DNA of 64,000 nucleotides, taken from NCBI GenBank assembly GCA_023897205.1, contig JAHWDD010000002.1, forward strand, positions 4,588,001 to 4,652,000, in the 5' to 3' direction. A program made the translations under genes and the position numbers. Shown here piece by piece: positions 36,388 through 48,541 of the stretch (positions are counted from its first letter, which is position 1; each line of letters opens with the position of its first letter). The DNA is from Exophiala sp. HKRS030. Taxonomy: Eukaryota > Ascomycota > Eurotiomycetes > Chaetothyriales > Herpotrichiellaceae. The notes below the pieces were generated by a model that ran no database searches, was not told the origin of the DNA, and was given only the letters and a program-made list of their open reading frames with translations.

Positions 36388-37049
36388 TCAAAGCCCAAGC
36401 AAATTGACGAAAACACCCCAGGCAAGTCCTGCAAGATTGCCTACGAGCATCCGTTGTTCAACAGGCACAACGATCAGATTCGTCAGAGTAACGAATGGCC
36501 AGAACGTGTATCCAGCTTTAAGCATGGTCCAGAAATCCTGTTTCGAAGAGAGAATCCGTTAGCTATTGGTCCCATTGTGCCCCGATTGTAGTATTCGTCC
36601 ACGAGCAGACTCACCCTCTGCAGTGCCGCCAAAGCAGCATCCCACCCTGCACCTCGAAGCAGATTGATGCCGACAATGAACATGACATTGTTGGCCACCG
36701 CGCCAAACGTCTGATCAAGGAGAAACTTGATGATTGTATTGGGAATAGACAAGCTCTCTTTCTCAACGGCCTTGATATCATCACTCTTCTTCTTTTCTGA
36801 CTCTTTCTCGCTTCCAGCTCCGATCTTGTCCTTCTTTCCATGCGATGGGAAATTGTCCTCCAACGCATATTGCCACTTATAGTTCGGTGGAGTCAGGAGG
36901 ATTGCCAAAACCACCATCTGTATGAAGGCCTTGTAGTCGAACGAGTAAGTAGTCGTCGATCGGTATGCGGTCAAGGATTGGGCGAGAATGTTGGACAGCG
37001 CGGCGAGTGCGGCGCCTTGCCAGGTGACGGTCAAGAGTTGCGACGACAT
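36388..37049 (-). CDS. Mpv17/PMP22 family membrane protein
   Basis: Exons 37049..36615 and 36537..36388 (77-nt intron) give 585 nt, 194 residues. Hydrophobic helices lie near residues 9-24, 43-55, 106-125 and at the C-terminus. The family signature falls across the splice and after it: DFWTMLKAGYTFWPFVTLTN, VVPVEQRMLVGNLAGLAWGVF. A charged Lys/Glu/Ser loop (about 68-98) is longer than in yeast Sym1. Mpv17/PMP22 proteins sit in the mitochondrial inner membrane or peroxisomal membrane and act as small channels. The compartment cannot be decided from sequence alone. Confidence 0.9.
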
Positions 37050-37857
37050 TTGTGGATAATCTTGTCGGCGAAGGTTCAGTCTCGATCGGCTAGAAGATCA
37101 ATACTCTGCTTGCTGGTCCGAGTCGTTTCCTCTCGTCGTCGAAAGGCAGGAGATCGTCGAACGAACGAATATCTATGCTTTATTCAATCGACTAGACCTT
37201 TTACCCTGTGGCCGGAAGGAGCGCTGCACCGGTCAAAGGACTGATATAAAGGAAACAACGGAAACAAAGAAGCGCATGACGTGTCCTCTATACAAACCAA
37301 AGCCTATGTCACGAATGGTCCTTGGGCCGCATTTCTCATGATCAGTGTCGCATCTTGGAATGATATACTTGCTATTGGCGGGGCATATTGGTCGGAGACT
37401 TCGAAACACCGTGTTGTTTTGGTTGTTCAATTAGTCATACGGGGACCTGAAAGGCGTGCGGGATGGCTAAGGAGGCCCATGGATGGCTGTGGATGCACAT
37501 TCTTTTGCTGGGTGCCATTGGCTTGGTGCCTGGATGGATTGTCATTCCCCGCCGTTTCCCGCCCGGAAATCCGCTGGGGACAAGGGAAATGTTGCATTTC
37601 CTGGGCTTCGGGTGTAGACGCTTTGGTTTGGCTCGGTCACCAACATCAAGCGCCCAGTTCTTCGGTTTGCACTTTGCCTAAGAGGGGGGGCATGCTTGCA
37701 AGAAACAGTAACCGGATTTTAGTCATTCAATTTGAGTTGGTTGTAGCTGCATGCAGTCCAACGTATATCCTGAAGCACACCAGGCGTCTCTCAAGAGATC
37801 ATGCTACCAATCCGGGTATATGATGCAGACCATATATCTATATCCCAGTGAATCGTT
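37050..37857. other. Intergenic between Mpv17 and MFS genes
   Basis: This contains the promoter side of Mpv17 and the 3' flank of the MFS gene. A 180-codon plus-strand frame (37281-37823) is Trp/Gly-rich with no domain and lies between two minus-strand genes, so I do not support it. Confidence 0.5.
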
Positions 37858-39567
37858 TTAGTTCCTTGACACTACAGGTGACAAGACCTCTTGTCCACCA
37901 TTAGGATCCAATCCCTGGGCACGCTCTGGGATTCCTTCTTCCTTCTCTGGTTCTGGCGCGGTCCAGCCCGTACCAGCTTGAAGAACAAGCACCACAAGAG
38001 TCAAAATGCCACCAGCCATGTATACCAACCGCAGTGCCCGTTCGTACCCTAGAAGAGCGACTTCCTTGTCAATCCCTTCGAGTTTTTGAACCAGACCCGG
38101 TCTCCCTAGCAACTGTCGAATGACTTGTGCTTTGTCTGAAATCCCACGCACCTTGTATTCATGCTTGAGACTATGCTGTAGCGTCCGGAGAAACAATCCA
38201 CCTCCAACTGATGCACCGAATGAACCCGAGAGACTGCGAAACATGGCATTCAATGGGATGACGATGGCATGTGTAGATGGACTTGTCAGATGCAGAACGT
38301 GAGCCAGCGAATAATTCAGGAGGGCACCTGCGATAAAGCCGTTGACGAATATGATGAACATGTACAGATAAATATTCGAAGTCGGCGTCGAGATCCATGA
38401 GACGGTGAACATGGATAGCACAAACAGTGCGAAGCAGACCAGGACGGAAAAATAAAACGACCCAGTTCGACGGATATGTAGCCATCCGATTAGAAGGCCT
38501 CCAAGCCCAAATCCGAAGTTCGTGGGAATCAATGTGAGCCCAGCACTCTCTTGTGGCCAACCTCGTAATGTCAATACATACGTCGGAGTGTAGAAGAGCA
38601 GAGACCAGCGTGCTGTCATAACACCCAGCGTAGCGAAGCTGGTCAACACATTGCCTTTAGATCGAAGCACCGACGTTGGGATAATCGGATTGACCGCCCA
38701 GTGTCCTTCCACGAGGATGAAAAGAAGAAGAGACCCGAATGACAATATCACCGGAGTGACCTGGATCTTCGGAGATGATAGGCTGTAGAGAAGTAGGACG
38801 ACAGAAGTGATGAGGGTAATAACGCCAAAGTAATCGATCTGGGACAATTTCTCCACCAAAGTAATCTTATGTGCTGTCGTTGTCGCGTTGCCACTCGGAT
38901 GAGGAATTGCAAAGAACGCAACCAAAGCTGCAGTCAATGAAAGAGGCGCCTGAGCCCAGAAGACAGCTCGCCAGCCGATCACGGGCTCTAATGCACCCGC
39001 GATGATCGCACCACATGCCACGCCCGCCGTGTATCCGGTATTGATACAGCCGAAGAAGAGCCCCCGCCGCCGCTGGCTCACCAGCTCTGTCACCAGGATA
39101 AATGCGACAGGCGTGATAGCTGCACTTCCAATACCTCCAACAATTCGTCCTGCAAGAAACATGCCAAGGGATCGTGCTTGCGACGTGATGAGAAGACCTA
39201 GCGCGGAGACAATGGTTGAGACGAACAAGTAGACTCGAGGCGAGAAGATGATACATAATCGTCCTGCGATAGGTGTAATGCTGGTAATGGCGATCAGGTA
39301 TGCTGACGTAAACCAGCTCACTTCCGTCGATGTGTCAAGATCAATGGCAATTGGGGATTGGATAGTGGTCAAGGCAGATACATTGCCGGTGATGATGAAT
39401 ATCAAAGTCCACATGGAAAAACATATCATGAGGCCTCGAAGGCGAGATATCTCGACTTCATTTTGGTCTGATATTGATGGGCGGTGGGCGTTGGATGAGG
39501 GTGGTGTCGTATTGGGGAGAAGCGCCGTTCGTTCTGATGCTTCCTCATCTCTGCCACGGTGCGTCAT
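37858..39567 (-). CDS. MFS transporter, DHA2/VBA-like (14 helices expected)
   Basis: One exon encodes 569 residues with no intron. A hydrophilic ~45-residue N-terminus contains ERTALLP, an acidic/dileucine-like signal seen in vacuolar transporters. Helix 1 (SMWTLIFIITGNVSALTTIQ) is followed by STEVSWFTSAYLIAITSITPI, GRLCIIF and GRIVGGIGSAAITPVAFILV (motif C-like), typical of the DHA2 family. Many further hydrophobic segments run to about residue 545. Relatives include fungal vacuolar basic amino-acid transporters and multidrug exporters; the substrate cannot be told. The tail is acidic (EPEKEEG). Confidence 0.9.
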   Translation of the reverse strand: MTHRGRDEEASERTALLPNTTPPSSNAHRPSISDQNEVEISRLRGLMICFSMWTLIFIITGNVSALTTIQSPIAIDLDTSTEVSWFTSAYLIAITSITPIAGRLCIIFSPRVYLFVSTIVSALGLLITSQARSLGMFLAGRIVGGIGSAAITPVAFILVTELVSQRRRGLFFGCINTGYTAGVACGAIIAGALEPVIGWRAVFWAQAPLSLTAALVAFFAIPHPSGNATTTAHKITLVEKLSQIDYFGVITLITSVVLLLYSLSSPKIQVTPVILSFGSLLLFILVEGHWAVNPIIPTSVLRSKGNVLTSFATLGVMTARWSLLFYTPTYVLTLRGWPQESAGLTLIPTNFGFGLGGLLIGWLHIRRTGSFYFSVLVCFALFVLSMFTVSWISTPTSNIYLYMFIIFVNGFIAGALLNYSLAHVLHLTSPSTHAIVIPLNAMFRSLSGSFGASVGGGLFLRTLQHSLKHEYKVRGISDKAQVIRQLLGRPGLVQKLEGIDKEVALLGYERALRLVYMAGGILTLVVLVLQAGTGWTAPEPEKEEGIPERAQGLDPNGGQEVLSPVVSRN

Positions 39568-40005
39568 CTTGTATCTTTTTGGGGATATTGTTCCACAAGA
39601 TTGCTATGAGACTCTGCATTGGCTTCTTCGCAATCTGTAGAAATAAATTGAGGTCGAGAAGCAGAAGAGAGGTTTTGATCGTGGTGAAAGACGCTGGCAA
39701 AACGCAATAAAAGTTTACCCTGGCGTGCCTGGGCCGCTGTTCGTCCGGTGCCGGCGTGTGCCTGACGAGCGAACTAAAACTCCGGGATAGCGGAAACACG
39801 ATCCGAAAGCCACAACAGGAAGCTCAGACATCAGGTACAAGTCACATGTGCAGTTACATATTTTCGACTCAGATGTGCTTTAATTCAGATTTAAAGAATG
39901 ACTACTATGGGCCAATACCGTTGCTCGAGCAATCTGACCTTATGTGGTTGGCATATACACACACATCCTCTCTCTGGTTGAGATTGACTTGGGCCAGTGT
40001 CTGAT
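39568..40005. other. Intergenic between MFS and THI4 genes
   Basis: The stretch holds the MFS promoter side and the THI4 3' UTR. No gene is seen. Confidence 0.5.
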
Positions 40006-41105
<1,100 letters not shown>

Positions 41106-41171
41106 TCAAGGCCCTGCAAGACTTGTTAGGTCTTCCCTGCTACACATAATACAGGGAAACGAAGAAGAAGG

Positions 41172-41338
41172 GGCATGATCCTTTCGCTGGTATTATCCAG
41201 AGTCAAGTTCAACCGTATGATCTCAGAACGCGCCTTCACAAACCAGCTTGCCGTCTCCAAATTTGTGTGTGCGAGACACAACTTGGTTGGACGACAAGAC
41301 GAAATTGGTAAGGAAAGCAGCGAACACCGGTTCATGCT
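41172..41338 (-). promoter_or_regulatory. TPP riboswitch (THI-box aptamer) in the THI4 leader
   Basis: Read on the minus strand the region has the conserved TPP-aptamer blocks in order: CATGAACCGGTGT at the 5' side (about 41338-41318), a long variable P3 arm, CTGAGATCATACGG, then CTGGATAATACCAGCGAAAG and GATCATGCC closing P1 (ends at 41172). CTGAGA and the GGATAATACCAGCGAAAGGATCATGC tail, given here in pieces, are the pyrimidine- and pyrophosphate-sensor sequences of eukaryotic TPP switches. The aptamer ends 70 nt before the THI4 ATG. CCTAAC followed by CTTGCAG (ending at 41114) looks like a branch point and 3' splice site of a leader intron, which fits the known fungal mode where TPP alters splicing. 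The 5' splice site is not resolved. Confidence 0.94.
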
Positions 41339-42636
41339 CAGACATCCTCATGTCTGATCTGATTGTCTCTTTTGAGTAGTACCTTGACCTTGAAGGCTCC
41401 TGACCAAGCGAATGGATGACATGTTGTCCTCCATCTTTCAAGTGGGCAGGCTTTACTTGAAAGAGCTCTGATTCGAGAGAATTTGTTTGACCTAGAAGAG
41501 TGTCAGCCATCTGGACTGGAGGGTTGCAACATTTTCTATGCTCTGGTAATGTCAAGGAAAAGAAAGTACGAGTCCTACTAACTTGGGTTTTTGGATATGG
41601 GCTGAGTGTATGTAATTCTTGATATTGAGAAAGTCTGGAATAAGAAAGGCACAACGGACGAGCAGATATGTTCCCTAATTTATAAGGAGCTGCAAATCCA
41701 CCATTGGCGCTCGACAGGAGCATGGAGGGGTGGATTGAGGGTAGCTGTGTTCGTCTTATCATCGATCATGACTGTCGAGCACGAGCTCCTGATGCCAATG
41801 CCGAGGGGCTAGACAAGATGCACTGTTCAAACCCAATGAGGCCACATGAAATATCATAATCAGCAAACTCGGATGCCTTTGTTTGGCTTGGTTTCTGATT
41901 TTAGTTCCACTTCCATTTCGTGATTGTTTCCCTCACTTCCGGTCTGCCACTTATAGCACTCCGGTGCTAAGCGAGCATTGTGGAACACCCTCCCTTCCTC
42001 CAATCAGTGCGAGGTTGTGTGATTCTCCTTGATCAGTCTTGGTCCTTATGCATTCATATTCTTGCACACGTCTTGGAATGGATCATACACGGGGCGAAGC
42101 ATTTATCGTTGTCCTGATATTGGTAGATGATGTGCCTCTACTGATTTCGTACCCATAAGACCCGCCATCTACATCCTCCTGATTGACCTGACACTGTGGA
42201 TTTCGGAGGAATCATGGTGCTCCTGACGTCCGTTGAGCTTTTCAACTGTGGAAATCTCAGTGAATCGCAACAGAAAACGTTCTGACGGCCCAAGCCTTTT
42301 CCAGTTCGCTTCATGTTTGCAAATGATCCAGCGTGGGGTTGTGCAAGCTAGTCAATTGATTGGGTGTCCATGTTCAATATCAATGATTTGCCCCTCAGTC
42401 GAATCTTTGGAAAGCTCAACGTGTCGTGATATTTCCGAGCGCCGCAGCATCGAGGTTCCTGGGTTGGACTCAGTGGCTCATATGGATGACTTCTTCTGCG
42501 ATCGGCCTTGTTGATGAACAGAACTTGGAGCATCGGAGTCGAAGTAATATCCTCCGGTCGTTCGTCTTCCATCGCGAGCCACCACAGATTTTCCTGTCTT
42601 GCGAGAAGATTTTATTGATCGCATGTGCATCAGACT
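41339..42636. other. Intergenic: THI4 leader and promoter
   Basis: The first ~450 nt upstream of the riboswitch probably belong to the THI4 leader; they contain short upstream ATGs and candidate donors such as CAAGGTACTA and CTAGGTCAAA. Beyond that I see no recognisable gene. Confidence 0.5.
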
Positions 42637-43742
42637 TCAATGAGCGCCGATTCCCATGGCCGGTCCTCTGATCAGTGCGTCTCCAAGTCGATAATCACGT
42701 TCCCTGAAGAAACGGCTCATTGCTCCCATACTAACCGGATTTCTGGAGGATGAGGACAACGAACTTGAAAATGACAGTGATGAATCGACTCTCCGAAGAG
42801 CACTTGTGGAGAATAAGGGAGATAACGAGAAAACTTGGGAGGCAGGAGAATTCGCCTCCTCTGCTACGTATTCCCTCAAGGAGACATTGTCGACATCTGG
42901 TCGCTGATCTTCCACTCGATCCGTCTGAACACCCATGTCTGAGTAAGTGGGCCGCCGGACTGGTAGTGGAAGACGTTGTTTCCCATCAAGCAAGCTCGCT
43001 CTTGCCTTTGATGCTTGAGCTTCCACATTCTTCTTCTTCTCTTGTGACGCTGCTAGAGACAACATTCCAGCTATTGCTATACTCCTTGGTCTCAATTTCT
43101 TCCTCTGTACCTGCTGCCGTTGGGTAGATATCGATCTATTGTCATCCTCTGTGAGCATGTATGAGCTGGAGATTGTGTGCGACTTCCTGCGGATTATGGT
43201 CTCATCTTTCGGGTCTGTCATGGTCATCTTGCGGGACTTGTGGTTTATGCTACAGGCACTGTCTCGTAATTCCGTGTTGAGATGTGATATACGATCATAC
43301 TGATCGAAGGCGAAAAACTCATCGTTATGCCCAAGAGAAACCTGCAATGTGGCAAGGTCTCTACTGGACCCGTTCGAAGGGAACAACCATTGATCGAGGA
43401 CATGAGGTAGTCCTTTTCGTGCTGCGAAGCAACTTCAGTCAACGCCGACCCTCTGGAACACGAGAGACACTAAACTCACATTGCCTATACGCACCATGCT
43501 TATCCTGCAAGCAGATATAGTAACGATCGAACGCTCCAAAAGCATATATTAGAATCTTATCACCACTGTCCAATTGGCCAAGAAGTCTGTCAAGCCTGAC
43601 ATCTGCACTCAGAGGTCTTTGCGATGATGGTGAGAATCTATACAGTTGGTCAGTCCTATGCCTTGACAATTGCAATCTTGTCTGTCACTCACTGATCCTC
43701 GTAACCATAGACGACATCACTACTTCGCGTCGGTGACTCCAT
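42637..43742 (-). CDS. Conserved-looking fungal protein of unknown function
   Basis: Exons 43742..43693, 43637..43480 and 43421..42637 (introns 55 and 58 nt, GT-AG) sum to 993 nt, 330 residues. The gene model is supported by in-frame joins (VYGYEDQFSPSSQ, GAYRQSRKGLPHVLDQWLF). The first ~120 residues look folded (LDSGDKILIYAFGAFDRYYICLQD; LATLQVSLGHNDEFFAFDQ). From about 130 on it is basic and Ser-rich with PVRRPTYSDMGVQTD, likely disordered. No signal peptide or membrane helix. I do not recognise a domain. Confidence 0.72.
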
Positions 43743-44223
43743 GGATAGGTGTTTTTCGATATTGAGAAAGCCAATATTGGTCTTTGGGTATATACTCAGT
43801 GCCGATCGAAAATCTCCTACCTTTGGATATGAGAACTCGCAAGATGCATATGTCAAGCGCTACAGTCAACAATCAAAATCGAACTAGTCCTCGATAAGGC
43901 AGACCCTCTTTCACCATTACCGCTGTCAGGCCACTTTACGTGGCTGATGACGGTGTCAAGCACAGAATGTCGCAAATGGTCCCTGAATTGAGTTCTCTAA
44001 CACTTGCCACATGTCGCAAGGCTCGATTCAATAGATTGACCCCACTGTTCTGCCTGTCGTCGCAGTAACCCCTTGAAGACGCGAAGTTCATATGCGTTGA
44101 CGATATGCAAAGTCAGCTGTTCGTTATCACGAACGCGTCATATGGCTACCAACGACGTTTATGGAGACTTCGTTCAAGCACCGCTGAATACTATCCATTC
44201 TTATGGTCTATGCTAAAAATCTG
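43743..44223. other. Intergenic
   Basis: Upstream region of the unknown gene at 42637-43742 and 3' flank of the secreted protein gene. No gene is seen. Confidence 0.5.
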
Positions 44224-45024
44224 CTAAGTGGTCTGCTTCTCTTGGTCCTTCTGCCTCAGAACAAGGTCCTTTTTCCATCGCTTTTCTTTCCTCCACAAAT
44301 CGACCTCCAAGACCCTGGTTCCCTCTGGCACTCTCGTTTGCAAGCCGTCATCATCACGATCAAAGTATAACGCCCACAAGCCTGGCTCCTCCTCAACAGC
44401 AACGAAACCCTCCCATCCTTCGAGAGTCATTCGACGATCTTGCCTCGTACAGTCGAATGGCCCAGTTATGTTAGGTTGAGCATCCACCCGCAAGCCATAC
44501 TTAACTTCATATGTCTCCTTGTCAACGTAGATCCAGTTTAAGGCCATTGTTTCGTCAGAGATTGTCGACACAAGGCCTTCGTACTTTACATCTGGATATG
44601 GTAGATAGTAGCCGGCAAATGGATGTCCGGAACGAGATTGATTGTTGAGTTTCTCGTGAACAACACCACTATCAGCAATAATATTGTCCTCCGGCGTTGT
44701 GGTCACCGTGTCAACGTACAGCTAGAAGAACCGTCCGAGTCAGTATCAATCAGCAAGCGAAGGGAACACTCTAGCAGAGGGAGATGGGGATATCTCTCTA
44801 ACTTTTTGGTTCCGCAGAATAATCTGCCGGTTGTCAATCTCTTGACTCCTCGCCGATGCCTTGACGCATGTTGCAATCAAGTTACACCGTCGAGCACGGT
44901 GCCCTTCTCTCTTGTCTTTGCTCTGACCTTGTCGAATCGCTTCCGCGGTCGCCAACATCGCCGGACACGTGATAAGCGCAACGAGCATAGAAAGTACCAT
45001 CTTTTGGGGCATGAACAGCGCCAA
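44224..45024 (-). CDS. Predicted secreted protein of unknown function
   Basis: Exons 45024..44803 and 44721..44224 (81-nt intron, donor GTTAGA, acceptor TTCTAG) give 720 nt, 239 residues. The N-terminus is a signal peptide (MVLSMLVALITCPAMLATAEA, from the second or third Met). The mature part has three cysteines (two near residues 45-51 and one in GPFDCTRQD), Tyr/Trp-rich strands such as FAGYYLPYPDVKYEGLV and EGWEGFVAVEEEPGLWALYF, and a charged end. I do not recognise the family. It could be an extracellular or wall protein. The donor is not the commonest fungal type, so the splice deserves transcript support. Confidence 0.7.
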
Positions 45025-45807
45025 AGACTGATTCTTGGTTTCAGTTTTGGAGTGGGTCAGTCTCGTCGCGAGTTGTGATCGTGGCCTGAGTGCAAGAAGT
45101 CAGCTCTGAACAGAGTGTGCAACCCCTTTTCCCTTCTAGAATGAATCTTGCTGCATCGGTCGACGACCACATAACGGGGGAAGCACTATCCTATTGTATT
45201 CCACAACGAACGTCTTGAAAACCCAAAGTCAGACCACACTCGTTACGGTATTCTAGGGGTGGCCAGACAGATGGCTCAGGGCGAAACATGGGCGTTTCTG
45301 GTTTCATTACCAAGTTCGACGGCCCCAGTACTAGCGAATTCGGCATTGACTGTAAATTCGTGCTCTTTCTCTGAAACGCCTTCACTTAACTAGCAATATC
45401 CAAGTTCATCAGACTGCTGATACTGTGATGAGGTACTAGTATTCTAGAAGTTTTGTAAGGTCTGATATGTGGAGCTGGCGAATTGTGTGAAGTGATATTC
45501 GAAACATTCGCGACTCCTGTCTCTCAAAAATACACCACAAGCATTGCGGTGTGAACCTCTCCTCTGGTCCGGACAGAGAAGGTCGATGTATAAGAAGGTA
45601 GTGAATGGTACGATAGATATGGAAGAGCCATTCTCATCCAACAACCATTCGATCCTTCCATCTCAACAATATCTGAATCTCTAGGCCGGCGCCAGAGTCT
45701 TACATTACTGTTTAATTACCTATCTGCATCTATTCTGCGCACTTCGCCTTAATCTCAACATCCTCAGCCTTGCTCTTATCCAATCCTCAAACTTCCGCTC
45801 CATCACG
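45025..45807. other. Divergent intergenic region
   Basis: Between the secreted protein gene (minus) and the small gene (plus). No recognisable gene; the promoters of both should lie here. Confidence 0.45.
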
Positions 45808-46288
45808 ATGTCTGCAATGTACGATATACTGATCCATTTGAATACTTCAGTCCTGACCAAGACACAGTGCCGCCAACAAGACCACCGATAAGGACTACTC
45901 CAGCAGCAGCGACGATGGTCAAGCCACAGGCAACCGCCGGGCCATTGCCAAAAGCAACGGACAAGTGACATCTGCTATGCCACCTACCTCTGACTATCTC
46001 TCGCAACCAGCTGGTAAGTCAAGCAATCCATTTCCATCTCCCTGGGCAGCACGTCGACTTCCGCAGTGAAGATCTTGTTCCCGAACTCTCTCAGCCTCTC
46101 ATCAACCCCAACGCAATTCTTTTTGCTAATACAATCTTGCTCGTATAGGCTCCTTGCTACGAGGCGCAACCGACGACGAGGGCAACTTGAAGACTGCCGC
46201 ACTGCTGGTCGGTCTCAAACTCGACCTGGAGGCAGAGGTGCATTTGACTGCTCGAGTTCGTGGAGACATCACAATTGGCTTGTACTGA
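45808..46288 (+). CDS. Small conserved-looking protein, about 100 residues, three exons
   Basis: Exons 45808..45818, 45862..46013 and 46149..46288 sum to 303 nt, 100 residues. The second intron (GTAAGT to CGTATAG, 135 nt) is convincing and joins SDYLSQPAG to SLLRGATDDEGN. The third exon reads LKTAALLVGLKLDLEAEVHLTARVRGDI (given as two blocks: LKTAALLVGLKLDLEAE and VHLTARVRGDITIGLY). Its regular charge/hydrophobic pattern and in-frame stop look like real coding sequence, and similar C-termini occur in small fungal proteins of unknown function. The first intron (43 nt) is near the lower size limit and the 11-nt first exon is weakly supported, so the N-terminus is uncertain. No signal peptide. 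Confidence 0.6.
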
Positions 46289-48540
46289 GCTTTGCTTCAC
46301 TCTATCTATGACCGAATTCTGGGTGGTGGACTCGATCTGAGCTACCAAGCGAAAGGTGATCTGTCTGGAGTTTCAGCTTCAGCGCCTCGGCCGGCCTTGG
46401 AATCCCCATCTGTGGGATCATGGCGCTCGCTCATACTAAGTACTTGTCAGTACTTACTTCAGTATGGAGTACCACGAGTGGATTGCTTGTTAGCCACTAT
46501 ATCCTGTTCAGCAGAGCATATATGCATTGATTGCTATAGACAATATAGATAAATGGAAGCAAAAGTATCTGACTTCCCAATATTGTGCATTGTGCATTGT
46601 GACTTGTGAAACCAACGGAACCCACTGAGCAAGTAAGTAAGTGCTGTGAGTATAGCAAGTACTTCCGTTTTAACAATACTAGTCATAATAAGCAAATAGC
46701 TCCAGAGAATAGTTCATTGAGATGTTGCTACTGGTGACATTACGTATTTTCAGATATTCCTGTATTCACGTTCACTTTAGCGTCCTACTAGTACTTATGA
46801 TCGATATCAGTCTCACTTCCGACATGGGAGCATATACTTGCTACAAGGCGATGCTTGCTACCTGCCTAAATTTCAATCTCTTAGAATAAGAAGCTTTCAT
46901 AACTGCATAAGTTACCTATGTAAGTACTAATTCATCAATCGAGTAGTAAATGCCGGGCCGCTTATATTGGAAGAAGCTGAAGCTAGTCCCGTTATGGAAG
47001 ACTTCGTGCTGCGTTTGCGGTCGGCAACATTCAGTACTATGAATGCACCACGACATATTCTTGCACAGGTACCCGATTTGCTTATTTTTCCCTTTCGCTT
47101 AGTTTTCGTATAGACTAGGAACTGCGAGTTAACCCCATGTCGATTATTATCCGTGAGTATTCTAGGAGTAATGTATAGATGGATGCCTAAGTTAAACACA
47201 GATATATACTTACTATTTCATGATATAATATCGGCTTTACTAATTATTACTTCGAGTTAGGAACCAAGATCTGAGTACTAAGCGCATTGTATATGGACCC
47301 TAACATAGAATCTCATAGCAAGCTTAGATACCACAATACGGAGCTTACGATGCGATCATGTACGCCTGCTCTCCTAACGAAGCCCGGCCAATCTAGCAGA
47401 GAATACCTAGAGAAAAGCGAGATACTTACTAGTACAATGTACCCTTGGGATGGATTGATCTAATTTGAAAGTTATCATTATGGTCGATCTCTTCTGGTTA
47501 AAGGATAGGAAGAAGGCATTGAGTACTAGTACCTCGTCCATTGTCTCCTGTCTCTCATTAGAATGGCCTGATGTAAAACTTGCGCTTCTTCAGCTTTACA
47601 CTCAAGCGTCTCCTACTTAATCTTTCAAAAAAATCAATAGTATTCTACTGACAAATACTTAGTACAAACTTGCCGTCATCACCACAACGCCACCGCCTCT
47701 GTGCAGAGCTTAAGATCTTATGGATGAGGCACGTCATGGCAACTGTGATTACTGGGCACTGGATCTCAAAGATGGAGCTGTAAATACTAAGTATCCTCTA
47801 TGAGGTCGTCAGCCAGCTTTCGGCAAAAACAGTATCCGCACTTTTCCTCGCTGGTTACTCTGGAATTGTCTGGACTGCGTAATTGAAATTGTTGAGAACG
47901 TCATGGAAGAATGTCTTATCGACGAGGAAGCCCACCTAAAAGTGCAGGTTCTAAGACACTTGGGGTGAAGGCCATATACGATCAAGTAGCCAAGGCATAC
48001 GATAATTTCATAAGTGATATACAGGAAGGAAGATTCAGGATCCAGTCAGTCATTGTCTAAAGTCGTAGGCGATAGATTATTTCGTTGCCTTTATAAGTAG
48101 TTGCCCACCACTCTGGATACCACTTGTTTCCCAGTCAATCAAACCAGAAAGATGGTGGGAACTATTACCATATGGCTGAAGTAATATAATAGTATTCCTA
48201 GACGCCTGCCTTGAGTAAACAAGGAAGTTTTTGACGAAAAGGTCGACATGAGGCCGAAACATTTAAAATGTCAGGTGCGGAGGGGAACTTGAGCCTCGCA
48301 CCTTCCCGTCCTATTGCACAGCCCTCCAGGCAGCCGTTTGGCCCCTTGCTTCAAGTTGCTTCATCGTCCCAGTTCTCCCTCCCAGACATAAGAGGTTTCC
48401 TGCTTTGATGACGGCGTCTGGTATAAAATCGAGTCATTTCCTACTCGGGGTCTCCCTCCTCATTGCCCATTCTACATCATCACATCATCAGTCTTGCTTC
48501 CATCACCGATAGAGGACTTGACTCATTGATAATCCTCTAG
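46289..48540. other. AT-rich gene-poor stretch with decayed coding remnants
   Basis: By eye this stretch is richer in A and T than its flanks and full of TACTAGTACT/AAGTACTTA-type short repeats. No long open frame survives. A 90-codon minus-strand frame at 46927-47199 is basic and unrecognised. A phosphotransferase-like relic lies near its right end (separate entry). The pattern resembles an old degraded insertion or gene graveyard, but I cannot tell whether RIP was involved. Confidence 0.5.
48050..48290 (-). pseudogene. Fragment of an APH/choline-kinase-like phosphotransferase
   Basis: On the minus strand the frame reads FRPHVDLFVKNFLVY, then, after a spacer, HLSGLIDWETSG. This corresponds to the HGDL..KNILV catalytic loop and the GLIDWE metal-binding motif of fungal APH-family proteins. 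In the relic the catalytic HGD appears as HVD. One base further, in another frame, the sequence continues YPEWWATTYKGN, the usual follow-on of that motif, so a one-base frame change separates the two parts. No start, no N-lobe and no complete C-terminal part can be traced, and the flanks are AT-rich. I read it as a decayed gene copy. Confidence 0.6.
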
Positions 48541-48541
48541 A

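Noticed and set aside
37281..37823. 180-codon plus-strand frame
   Set aside because: Trp/Gly/Cys-rich, no recognisable domain, and it fills the intergenic space between two minus-strand genes.
41223..41762. 179-codon minus-strand frame upstream of THI4
   Set aside because: It runs through the TPP aptamer and the leader. The conserved RNA blocks explain the sequence better than a protein; short upstream ORFs in the leader remain possible.
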